This document shows positions 1-6,687 of a DNA stretch of 7,344 nucleotides, one piece after another; position 1 is the stretch's first letter; the number at the start of each line of letters is the position of its first letter. Location of the stretch: positions 1 through 7,344 of the forward strand of contig DAOWAH010000074.1 of the NCBI GenBank assembly GCA_030634675.1, in the 5' to 3' direction. The notes beneath the pieces were generated by a model that worked only from the letters and a program-made list of their open reading frames with translations, was not told the DNA's origin and made no database searches. A program made the translations under genes and the position numbers. This DNA is from Fidelibacterota bacterium (GTDB lineage: Bacteria; Marinisomatota; Marinisomatia; Marinisomatales; TCS56).

Positions 1-1759
1 CTGATCCTCGAGCCAATCTAAGGAAACTTTCATCATCGGAAAATTTCTCATCTTCAATAATTACTTTTGTTTCTTCGGCCGGATACAATTTTTTTAATAT
101 ATCCCGAATCATCAAAGTACCATCCCCAATGGCGGCAATCAGGTCATTGCGTGTTTTATATCCTAAAATACCGAAAGCTTCTTGAATTTTTTTGCTTAGA
201 TCAAGTCGTTTCAGCCGCCGCAGGGTTTTCTCAAGAATTTCATTACCCAGTTTAACAGATTCGGCATAGCGGAGCTTGCGTAAATATCGATTAATATTAT
301 TTCGCGCTTTAGATGTTATTGCAAAACGCAACCAACCATAGTGAGGACTTTGATTCTGACTCGTAATAATCTCTACCGTATCGCCATTTTTCAGCACACT
401 ATTCAAAGGAGCAATTTTTCTATTTACTTTGGCACCCATACAGTGCAAACCAATTTCAGTATGTACATGAAAAGCAAAATCTACCGGAGTAGCTTTGGCC
501 GGCAACTGGATCAAGTCACCTGCCGGTGTTAGTACAAAAATAATATCATTAAACAGGTCAATCTTCAGCAGATGCATAAATTCACTGGGGTCAGCCGATT
601 CACTTTGTAAAATATCAACTAGTTCACGCAACCATTTCATATGTGAATCAATCTCAGTCTGATAATTTCCACCCTCTTTGTAACGCCAATGTGCCGCCAC
701 ACCGATCTCCGCTGTCTGCTCCATTGAATGGGTCCTGATCTGAATTTCAACTTTACGGCCACGGGGACCGACAACGGTAGTATGGATAGACTGATAAGCA
801 TTCAGTTTGGGACTGGCAACGAAATCCTTGAATCGCTCCGGGATTGGTGTAAACAATTGATGCACAATACCCATCGCCAGATAACATTGATCAGTCGTAT
901 CTACCACGACTCTAATCGCAATTATATCAAAAATTTCTTCAAATTCTTTTCCCCGATTAATCATTTTTTTATAGATCGATGCATGGGATTTTGGTCTGCC
1001 ATATATTTTGACTTTTATATCATGCTTGCTCAATTCATCTTTAATCGGCCTCGAAAATTCCCTGATATATCTGGTCCGTTCCTTGTATGTGGTTTTTAGC
1101 TTAACATCAATTTCTTTAAACATCTCCGGATTCAGCGTACTGAATACCAGATCATCCAGTTGCCATTTGACAGCTGCCATACCCAGCCGATGCGCGAGGG
1201 GTGCATATATATCACGTGTTTCAACCGCGATCCGACGCTGTTTCCCATCGGAAAGATGCCGAATTGTCTGCATGTTATGTAAACGATCAGCAAACTTGAT
1301 AATAATTACCCGCAGATCACGGGCAACAGAAAGGAGCATTTTCATGATATTTCCAGTCTGTTGTTCTTTACGACTGGAAAATTTGATATCCCCCAATTTA
1401 GTGACGCCATCCACCAGACGGGCTAAATCGCTACCAAATTTTTCCTCTATTTCTTCCAGTGTAACCTCGGTATCCTCAACCGTATCATGTAAAAGACCGC
1501 CCATGACGGTAATATGGTCCATATTCCAGGATGCCAGAATTTTTGCTACTGCCAAACAATGATCAAAATAGGGTCTACCTGACTTGCGTTTTTGATCCTG
1601 ATGGTAATGATTACTGAAATAATAAGCCTTCCATAATGTTTCCTTTATGACCTCTTCTTCTTCAACATCGGTGAGATTCAACCTTTTGAATAAATCCAAA
1701 AACGGTCGGGGATATTCACCGATCAATTGGGGAGCGAAGCTGGCCAGCGGATTTTGCAT
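1..1759 (-). CDS. rel: Bifunctional (p)ppGpp synthetase/hydrolase (Rel/SpoT family), 3' end beyond window
   Basis: Makes and degrades the alarmone (p)ppGpp in the cytoplasm, transferring pyrophosphate from ATP to GDP or GTP and hydrolysing it again. My reading from the ATG at 1759 gives 586 codons with no stop before the left edge. The family is usually 700-750 residues, so the C-terminal ACT/RRM part is missing from the window, not from the gene. The hydrolase HD domain (about 45-200) keeps H67, the HDTVEDT motif at 91-97 and ADRLHN at 157-162. The synthetase domain (about 240-360) has GRPK at 254-257, D278, RFKD at 309-312, YQSIHTT at 322-328 and EIQIRT at 338-343. A TGS domain follows at about 403-465, then a helical region. 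Both catalytic centres look intact, and the basic RXKD loop is the form seen in bifunctional Rel/SpoT, not in synthetase-only RelA. The start is fixed by a TAATG overlap with the dnaB stop, so translation is probably coupled. Naming it rel rather than spoT is a convention choice. Confidence 0.95.
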   Translation of the reverse strand, partial: MQNPLASFAPQLIGEYPRPFLDLFKRLNLTDVEEEEVIKETLWKAYYFSNHYHQDQKRKSGRPYFDHCLAVAKILASWNMDHITVMGGLLHDTVEDTEVTLEEIEEKFGSDLARLVDGVTKLGDIKFSSRKEQQTGNIMKMLLSVARDLRVIIIKFADRLHNMQTIRHLSDGKQRRIAVETRDIYAPLAHRLGMAAVKWQLDDLVFSTLNPEMFKEIDVKLKTTYKERTRYIREFSRPIKDELSKHDIKVKIYGRPKSHASIYKKMINRGKEFEEIFDIIAIRVVVDTTDQCYLAMGIVHQLFTPIPERFKDFVASPKLNAYQSIHTTVVGPRGRKVEIQIRTHSMEQTAEIGVAAHWRYKEGGNYQTEIDSHMKWLRELVDILQSESADPSEFMHLLKIDLFNDIIFVLTPAGDLIQLPAKATPVDFAFHVHTEIGLHCMGAKVNRKIAPLNSVLKNGDTVEIITSQNQSPHYGWLRFAITSKARNNINRYLRKLRYAESVKLGNEILEKTLRRLKRLDLSKKIQEAFGILGYKTRNDLIAAIGDGTLMIRDILKKLYPAEETKVIIEDEKFSDDESFLRLARGS

Positions 1760-3129
1760 TAAAACGGAACTTCCGATTCCATATCGGCAACAGCTGACAA
1801 GTTTTCAAAACGGGCATAACGATCAATAAAGGTCACATTTATTGTACCGGTAGGACCATTACGCTGCTTGGCTACAATAATTTGAGCCTTTCCCCGGTCC
1901 TCTTCATCATTCGAATAAATGTATGGTCTAAATAGGAAAATAACCAGGTCAGCATCCTGTTCGATGGCACCGCTTTCACGTAAATCGGAAAGTAGCGGTC
2001 GGTGATCACTGCGATTTTCCACTGCCCTTGAAAGTTGTGACAGGGCAATCACCGGAATTTCTAGTTCCTTAGCTAATGCTTTCATTGACCGGGAAATAAC
2101 TGATATCTCCTGTTGCCGGCTATCCAAACCTTTTGGACCTGCCATCAATTGAAGATAATCTATCACGATTACGCCGACCTTTTTCTCGGCACACAACCGT
2201 CGTGCTTTTGCACGTAACTCCAAGACACTGATTCCGGGCGTATCATCCAGCATGATTGGAGCTTCAGCTAAGTTACCAACTGCAATACTGAGATTTTGCC
2301 ACTGAGCTTTGGGTAATTTACCGGTTCGCACGAGATGACTGTCAACCCGAGCTTCAGCGGTTAATAATCTCAATGCCAGTTGGTGATTGGCCATTTCCAA
2401 ACTGAATATACCTACCGATGTATTATGATCAACCGCGGCGTTGCGGGCTATGGTCAGGGCCAGCGAGGTTTTACCCATCCCCGGCCGACCGGCAACTATA
2501 ATCAGTTCACCAGGTTGGAAACCTGAAGTGATCTCATCAAGATCAAACAGTCCCGATGGTACACCGGTGACCGATCCTGGCTGGGCATGAATCTTATCGA
2601 GACGCTCGAAAGCTTCATGCAAGATTGGCTCAATTTGTTTAAAACCGCCCCGTAAGCGCTTCTGAGAAATATTAAATATGGCTTGTTCTGCCTGGTCTAA
2701 AATCTCATCGACATCCTGACTGTCATCATAGGCTTCTTTCGCCAAATCATGTGAGATTAGTATTAAACGGCGTAATAGCGCTTTTTCCAAAACTATCTTA
2801 GAATAAAGCTCCACATTGGCGACGGTTGGAACACTTTCCACCAGTCCAGTAATATAATAGGCTCCTCCGACGGCTTCCAGTTGCTTGTTTTTCTTTAATC
2901 GGTCGACCAGTGACACTGTATCTATCGGTTCGCCACCCTCGAATAATTCAACCATACAGTGAAAAATTTGAATATGGTCCTCTTTGTAAAAATGATCAAA
3001 CTCCAACCACTGAAGTACTTTGCTAACTGCTTCCTTACTAGTCAGCATAGATCCCAGGACGGCCTGTTCGGCCTCCATGGAATGTGGCTGCACATTTAAA
3101 CGAACGCCCTGTTCTGGTTTCTCCGCCAT
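1759..3129 (-). CDS. dnaB: Replicative DNA helicase DnaB
   Basis: Hexameric 5'-3' helicase that unwinds DNA at the replication fork and recruits primase. At 456 residues it has the usual family length. The N-terminal primase-interacting helical domain covers about 12-115, starting with the typical PHSMEAEQAVLG segment, and a linker leads to the RecA-like motor at about 185-445. In the motor I see Walker A GRPGMGKT at 214-221, the catalytic glutamate in FSLEM (E244), Walker B VIVIDYLQL at 320-328, the SQLSR motif at 364-368, and KQRNGPTG at 421-428, which contributes the arginine finger. There is no intein and no frameshift. The start lies 1 nt after the glycosylase stop and the stop overlaps the rel start, so it sits in a tightly coupled run. 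In many bacteria dnaB lies near rplI or alr instead, so this location is less common. The last residues, DMESEVPF, resemble the acidic Pro-Phe tip of SSB (see findings). Identity is secure. Confidence 0.98.
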   Translation of the reverse strand: MAEKPEQGVRLNVQPHSMEAEQAVLGSMLTSKEAVSKVLQWLEFDHFYKEDHIQIFHCMVELFEGGEPIDTVSLVDRLKKNKQLEAVGGAYYITGLVESVPTVANVELYSKIVLEKALLRRLILISHDLAKEAYDDSQDVDEILDQAEQAIFNISQKRLRGGFKQIEPILHEAFERLDKIHAQPGSVTGVPSGLFDLDEITSGFQPGELIIVAGRPGMGKTSLALTIARNAAVDHNTSVGIFSLEMANHQLALRLLTAEARVDSHLVRTGKLPKAQWQNLSIAVGNLAEAPIMLDDTPGISVLELRAKARRLCAEKKVGVIVIDYLQLMAGPKGLDSRQQEISVISRSMKALAKELEIPVIALSQLSRAVENRSDHRPLLSDLRESGAIEQDADLVIFLFRPYIYSNDEEDRGKAQIIVAKQRNGPTGTINVTFIDRYARFENLSAVADMESEVPF

Positions 3130-3130
3130 G

Positions 3131-3808
3131 TTAATCTTCGGTATTCAAAATACTTCGGATCCATTTAAAATCTTCCCACGTCGGACGCTTAAAACGGTCA
3201 CTTCGCAAGAGAGCTGCTGGATGATAAGTCACAATTAGTTTAGTACCATAATAATCATGCTGCTTATTGCGCAAATCCTTCAAAGCAATATTAGAATCCA
3301 ATTTTAATAGTGTTTTTGCTGCTACACGACCCAATGCAACAACCAGTTTTGGTTTAATCAAATCCAGTTGTCGGATTAAATATGGTTCACATTGTTCAAC
3401 TTCTGAAGCCAGTGGATCACGATTGTTGGGGGGACGGCATTTTAGGACATTACAGATATAGACATTATTGTTCCGGCTGAGATTAATAGAAGCCAGGATT
3501 TTATCGAGTAGTTTACCTGCTCTTCCTACGAAAGGTAAACCTTGAGCGTCTTCATCGGCACCAGGCGCTTCACCAACACAGACTAGGTCCGCATTCGGGT
3601 CTCCCACACCAAAAACAAAATTAGTGCGGCGTTCCCCCAAAGAACAGCTAGTACAATCGTGGATGCTTTCTTCAAATTCCGTAAGCGACTCGGAGCCTAC
3701 AATCACTTCAGGCTGCACCGCATCAAATGATAGATATATTTCATCACCATACAATTGCCTGTTTTGCCGAAGATATCGCTGGACTATATTGCCGTTATTT
3801 GAGGTCAT
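3131..3808 (-). CDS. Family 4 uracil-DNA glycosylase with 4Fe-4S cluster
   Basis: Removes uracil from DNA after cytosine deamination or dUTP incorporation, starting base-excision repair. The 225-residue product has the family 4 hallmark GEAPGADEDAQG at 79-90 followed by PFVGRAGKLLD, and the HPAALL motif at 196-201 that closes the active site. Four cysteines, C52 and C55 (CTSC) plus C124 (LKCRPPNNRDP) and C140, have the spacing expected for the 4Fe-4S ligands of this family. About 50 residues precede the first cysteine pair, a longer N-terminus than in minimal thermophile enzymes; its first part (RYLRQNRQLYGDEIYL) is charged and of unknown role. Its gene lies 18 nt after rpoZ with only a weak ribosome binding site, and its TAA stop is one base from the dnaB ATG, so repair and helicase proteins are probably made from one message. 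A phage DNA-polymerase-related name is used for some relatives, but the glycosylase motifs here are complete. Confidence 0.95.
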   Translation of the reverse strand: MTSNNGNIVQRYLRQNRQLYGDEIYLSFDAVQPEVIVGSESLTEFEESIHDCTSCSLGERRTNFVFGVGDPNADLVCVGEAPGADEDAQGLPFVGRAGKLLDKILASINLSRNNNVYICNVLKCRPPNNRDPLASEVEQCEPYLIRQLDLIKPKLVVALGRVAAKTLLKLDSNIALKDLRNKQHDYYGTKLIVTYHPAALLRSDRFKRPTWEDFKWIRSILNTED

Positions 3809-3826
3809 TGCTTTTAAGTCAGTTGT

Positions 3827-4102
3827 TTATTCGTCAGAAAGATTTCTCCAGGATAGATCCCCTTCCATGAATTCATTAATTGCCTGAGTGGTAGGTTTTT
3901 CTTGTTCCTCATAGGTCTGGTTATCCTCTTCAACCATAAAATCCATACTGTCGCTGTTGAATTCCTCCATATCATCCAGCATCTTCTCGGCAGCTCTATT
4001 CTGAGCAATCTGCCGGGCACGCTGGGTCATGATTGCGACAGCCTCGTAAATATCGGCGGTTTGTTTTTCCATCTGTCTAATCGAAATCGGCTCTACTGCC
4101 AT
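3827..4102 (-). CDS. rpoZ: DNA-directed RNA polymerase omega subunit
   Basis: Small subunit that wraps the C-terminal end of beta-prime and helps RNA polymerase assemble. The 91-residue product carries IYEAVAIM followed by RARQI at 28-32, matching the conserved first helices of omega (RARQM in E. coli). Its C-terminal KPTTQAINEFMEGDL at 69-83 matches the KTTVIALREIEEGLI block. Between them lies a very acidic stretch (about 40-68, rich in D, E and M), as in the omega forms of FCB-type bacteria. The N-terminus is MAVEPISIRQ and lacks the MAR tripeptide that contacts ppGpp in E. coli. The start is supported by AAAGGAG five bases upstream. Position directly after gmk is the classic arrangement and strengthens the call. 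Sequence divergence from model omegas leaves slight doubt, but context and motifs agree. Confidence 0.88.
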   Translation of the reverse strand: MAVEPISIRQMEKQTADIYEAVAIMTQRARQIAQNRAAEKMLDDMEEFNSDSMDFMVEEDNQTYEEQEKPTTQAINEFMEGDLSWRNLSDE

Positions 4103-4107
4103 AATAA

Positions 4108-4114
4108 CTCCTTT
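4108..4114 (-). promoter_or_regulatory. Ribosome binding site of rpoZ
   Basis: On the minus strand AAAGGAG lies five bases before the rpoZ ATG. It is the strongest Shine-Dalgarno match before any start in the window and sits in the 14-nt gap after the gmk stop. It supports the chosen rpoZ start and suggests omega is translated independently, not only by coupling from gmk. Confidence 0.75.
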
Positions 4115-4116
4115 TT

Positions 4117-4662
4117 CTATGATATTATTTTTATTAATTCTTGCGTGGCACGATCAATGTCATCATTAATAATGTTATAGTCAAAGCGATCCTGATATTT
4201 CATTTCGATCGCTATACGTTCCAATCTCCTCTTGATACTAGTATCGTCATCTGTTCCACGGTTTTTCAATCGCTTTATAAGCGTGTCTATATCCGGTGGC
4301 ATAATAAAAACTGTTGTGGTATTATCAGGATACAATTGTTGGAGTGCCATAGCCCCTTTCACATCAACTTCAAACAACATCTTCTGATTAGCTGCTAAAG
4401 TATTTTCAAGAATTTTTTTAGGAGTACCATAATAATATCCGTGGACTTCCTCAAATTCAGCAAATTCAACAGCAGCAATCATGGACTTGAATTTTTCATC
4501 AGATATAAAACAATAATCCACTCCATCTGTCTCGATTGAACGTTTTGGACGAGTTGTGTAAGATAGCGAGAATTTAACCTCCGGGATACGGTTTTGTAAT
4601 TCACGGCAGATAGTGGTTTTACCAGCTCCTGAAGGTGCTGATATGGCTATGAAATTTTTCAT
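4117..4662 (-). CDS. gmk: Guanylate kinase
   Basis: Phosphorylates GMP (and dGMP) to GDP with ATP, an essential step that feeds GTP, dGTP and the substrates of (p)ppGpp synthesis. The 181-residue protein has the P-loop APSGAGKT at 9-16 and the GMP-binding segment SYTTRPKR at 34-41 with R38, R41 and E44. It also has E69, the HGYYYGT segment at 74-80 (Y78, T80) and D100 in FEVDVKGA, all expected GMP or magnesium contacts. The lid and following arginines RGTDDDTSIKRRL lie at 135-147. The usual GE after the arginine pair is IE here (I43), a mild change. Length is slightly below the common 190-210 because the C-terminus is short. Its ATG overlaps the yicC stop as ATGA, so translation is probably coupled, and rpoZ follows 14 nt later. 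Identity is secure. Confidence 0.97.
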   Translation of the reverse strand: MKNFIAISAPSGAGKTTICRELQNRIPEVKFSLSYTTRPKRSIETDGVDYCFISDEKFKSMIAAVEFAEFEEVHGYYYGTPKKILENTLAANQKMLFEVDVKGAMALQQLYPDNTTTVFIMPPDIDTLIKRLKNRGTDDDTSIKRRLERIAIEMKYQDRFDYNIINDDIDRATQELIKIIS

Positions 4663-5522
4663 AATACGTTCTGCACTTGTTCGCGCATTTTCTCAACCTG
4701 GTCTTTCATATCAATCACAAGCTTTGTCACTGCAGGTTGGTTTGATTTAGACCCGATTGTGTTAATTTCCCGACCAATTTCCTGGAGTAGAAAATTAAAT
4801 CTTTTACCCACCGGTTCATCAACTTCCAACAGCGATTGGAACTGCTTAAAATGGCTACGGCACCTGGTGATTTCTTCGGTAATATCATATTTATCGGCCA
4901 AGATTGCAATTTCTTGATAAATACGATTTTCATCCAGCTTCAGATTGCCAATTAAATCTTTGAGGCGTGCTTCTAACTGTTCTTTACGGTTAACCGTCGA
5001 ATTTAAACTGATAGTTTCAATCTCAGTAACCAAATTCTCCAATGATTGCAATCTCTCAACCATATCATTTTGAAGCGCTTGCCCCTCTTTTAATCGCATG
5101 GATTGAACCTGTTTCAAGGCTTTGTCCAGAGCTATAAATATTACACGGTTGCTCAATTCTTTTGTATCTGTCTCGGCGAACAGATCAGCCCCGGTAATAA
5201 TATCGCTTAAATCAAGATGGCGACCGTATTCGCGTTGAATATCTGACAATATTTTATCTATAGCCTCAAATCTTTCCTTATTGAATACTGGTTGCGAAGT
5301 CCTTCCTGCTTCATCCTCCAGAGCCAGAGTCATACTGACACTACCGCGAGTAAGGCTGGTGCGTAACCGCTCCCTTATTTTCAGCTCAAGCTCGGTTGAT
5401 AATTCAATCCCCCTGAGTTTTACCTCTAGGTAGCGCGAATTAAGCACTTTAATTTCCGCTGTCACCATGTTTTCCGAGGACTGGGCGCTGCCTCTTCCAT
5501 AGCCTGTCATACTGATTATCAT
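4659..5522 (-). CDS. yicC: YicC/YloC family endoribonuclease-like protein
   Basis: Member of the widely conserved YicC/YloC family, for which endoribonuclease activity and a role in small-RNA decay have been reported in model bacteria; the substrate here is unknown. The 287-residue length is normal. It opens with MIISMTGYGRG, the family's signature N-terminus, which also supports the chosen start over the internal ATG at codon 5. The YicC N-terminal domain spans about 1-155 (note VLNSRYLEVKLR at 26-37). A charged helical section leads to the C-terminal DUF1732 domain at about 205-287, with DITEEITRCRSHFKQF at 213-228 and FLLQEIGREINTIGSKSN at 244-261. It is followed by gmk with a 4-nt overlap, the same neighbour as in Firmicutes, where a remA-type gene often lies between; none is present here. 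Only a weak ribosome binding site is seen, but a possible promoter lies in the 91-nt gap upstream. Confidence 0.95.
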   Translation of the reverse strand: MIISMTGYGRGSAQSSENMVTAEIKVLNSRYLEVKLRGIELSTELELKIRERLRTSLTRGSVSMTLALEDEAGRTSQPVFNKERFEAIDKILSDIQREYGRHLDLSDIITGADLFAETDTKELSNRVIFIALDKALKQVQSMRLKEGQALQNDMVERLQSLENLVTEIETISLNSTVNRKEQLEARLKDLIGNLKLDENRIYQEIAILADKYDITEEITRCRSHFKQFQSLLEVDEPVGKRFNFLLQEIGREINTIGSKSNQPAVTKLVIDMKDQVEKMREQVQNVL

Positions 5523-5560
5523 AATTTCAATTCGAATCCAACCTTAAAGTTTACAAGTAA

Positions 5561-5589
5561 ATTATATTGTATCCAATATAACCGATTGA
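5561..5589 (-). promoter_or_regulatory. Possible internal promoter of the yicC-gmk-rpoZ unit
   Basis: This lies in the only sizeable intergenic gap (5523-5613). The minus strand carries a perfect TATAAT (complement of 5561-5566), about 38 bases upstream of the yicC ATG. The hexamer 17 bases further upstream, TCAATC at 5584-5589, is a poor -35 match, so the promoter would need an activator or another sigma preference. I see no Bacteroidetes-type TTTG/TAnnTTTG pair. An inverted repeat overlaps the -10 and spacer. AT-rich intergenic DNA often gives chance -10 matches, hence the low confidence. Confidence 0.35.
5562..5581. repeat. Perfect 8-bp inverted repeat upstream of yicC (operator-like)
   Basis: The minus strand reads TTATATTG-GATA-CAATATAA: two exact 8-base arms around a 4-base centre. 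It overlaps five bases of the candidate TATAAT -10 element and its spacer. The stem is almost all A:T and has no T-run directly after it, so it is a poor intrinsic terminator for the PorV-like gene; a dimeric repressor site or a weak hairpin fits better. The repeat is seen directly; any regulatory role is inference. Confidence 0.5.
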
Positions 5590-5613
5590 TTTATTAAATG
5601 GTTATCCGGGCAA

Positions 5614-6687
5614 TTAAAAAGTCGTGCCAATTTGCCTCAGCCAAGCTGGATCTACAGCGAATGTCAGGTAATGGCTTGACCCAAGTTGAGAGCTCCGTGG
5701 TTCCATCCGGTAGGCATAGTCAAAACCAAATTTTTCCCACACTAAACCGATCCCGGCAGAAGATAAACCTATGTCATCGTGGCCGAATTTCAATTGGAAT
5801 TTTTCCTTAAATATTAATTCCATGCCATAACTCAGAGTAATTGCCGAAGCGCCAAACTTGAATTGTATATCCACCGACTGATCGGCGGATAGACGGGCAT
5901 CGCAGTATAGTCGAATTGAAAGTGCCCGGGCAGCCCAAACGCGACCCTGAGACAGACCTACCTGAAGTGAGGGCGCCGTCCTTTCGACTGTTCCTGAGTC
6001 CCAAATCATCCATGATGACAGAATATCGTGAATAGCCAAGCCAACCTGAGCGCCCGGCCACAAAGTACGGATTATCCCAACCTCAATACCGAATCCATTA
6101 CCCTGATTTTTCCCCAGTTGATGATGCAATCCTTTCAAAGCAAGCCCGAAGGTATTACGTTTCCAGCTCCAGGCTGTGCTAAGTTGGAATCCCAATTGAC
6201 GCTGATTAAAAAAACTCAACTGATCTTCATTAAGCCGCTCGCCCTCATCCAGAATACCATTGTTTTCTCCCAGATCTCTCGTTCCGGGTAAACCATCAGC
6301 CCCCCAATCTAAAAGCAAACCAGTGGTATTGGGGATATGATTTACACTCTCTTGTAATAATACGATACCAATTGGTAATCGATCCAAAAGCGGCAGTTCA
6401 AAAGCCAGTAAATCGCTGTTAATAATTCCGGCAAAACGATTTTGATGAGTATATGATATCCGGTTATGCTCCTTAATTCCAATCAAAGCCGGATTTCCCA
6501 CATTGACAACACCCGCAGTACCTGTTACCCGTGCACCTCCTAAGGCAATCGTATGGGCATCAGCTACATTCCGAAAAGACTGCCAACCGTTACGTACCCA
6601 GAAGGTTTCGGCTGACACAAAGCCTGGCATCATTATTAAAAGATAAACTAGGCTTTTAATGAATAGTGATCTGGTCTTACAGCCCAT
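5614..6687 (-). CDS. PorV/PorQ-like outer-membrane beta-barrel protein
   Basis: Predicted outer-membrane barrel of the PorV/PorQ (FadL-like) type; specific function unknown. The 357-residue product begins with a Sec signal peptide: a basic start ([11 protein letters not shown]), a hydrophobic core to about 23 and a likely cleavage after VSA at 24-26. The mature N-terminus has the family pattern: [13 protein letters not shown] at 42-54, a glycine/valine turn, then NPALIGI at 65-71 (compare ALGGA...NPAGLA). Alternating beta-strand-like segments fill the rest, for example [25 protein letters not shown] and [12 protein letters not shown] glycine- and aspartate-rich insert at 127-151 looks like an acidic, possibly calcium-binding surface loop. 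PorV proteins shuttle or anchor type IX secretion cargo in Bacteroidetes, but nothing here shows secretion partners. The start overlaps the mutS 3' end by 11 nt; no strong ribosome binding site is seen, but the signal peptide fits this ATG. A generic barrel of another family cannot be excluded. Confidence 0.75.
   Translation of the reverse strand: MGCKTRSLFIKSLVYLLIMMPGFVSAETFWVRNGWQSFRNVADAHTIALGGARVTGTAGVVNVGNPALIGIKEHNRISYTHQNRFAGIINSDLLAFELPLLDRLPIGIVLLQESVNHIPNTTGLLLDWGADGLPGTRDLGENNGILDEGERLNEDQLSFFNQRQLGFQLSTAWSWKRNTFGLALKGLHHQLGKNQGNGFGIEVGIIRTLWPGAQVGLAIHDILSSWMIWDSGTVERTAPSLQVGLSQGRVWAARALSIRLYCDARLSADQSVDIQFKFGASAITLSYGMELIFKEKFQLKFGHDDIGLSSAGIGLVWEKFGFDYAYRMEPRSSQLGSSHYLTFAVDPAWLRQIGTTF

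Noticed and set aside
1008..1562. 184-codon open frame on the plus strand
   Set aside because: It lies antisense inside rel, whose domains are fully readable through the whole interval. The plus-strand translation is rich in S, R and I with no recognisable motif, so it is a shadow frame.
1765..1775. Short palindrome CGGAACTTCCG at the dnaB 3' end
   Set aside because: Two 5-base arms with a single-base centre inside coding sequence; too short and too tight for a hairpin, and not followed by a T-run, so probably chance.
3814..4020. 68-codon minus-strand frame overlapping rpoZ
   Set aside because: Out of frame with a well-supported omega gene that has its own ribosome binding site; composition is typical of a shifted reading.
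3243..4434. Near-identical string GTACCATAATAAT at about 3242 and about 4425
   Set aside because: Both copies encode the Tyr-Tyr-Gly-Thr residues of unrelated proteins (glycosylase DYYGTK and guanylate kinase YYYGTP). Similar codons explain the match, with no sign of a mobile or regulatory repeat.
5523..5613. Intrinsic terminator after the PorV-like gene
   Set aside because: The only hairpin is an A:T stem without a following U-tract and lacks G:C pairs, so termination here is not supported.
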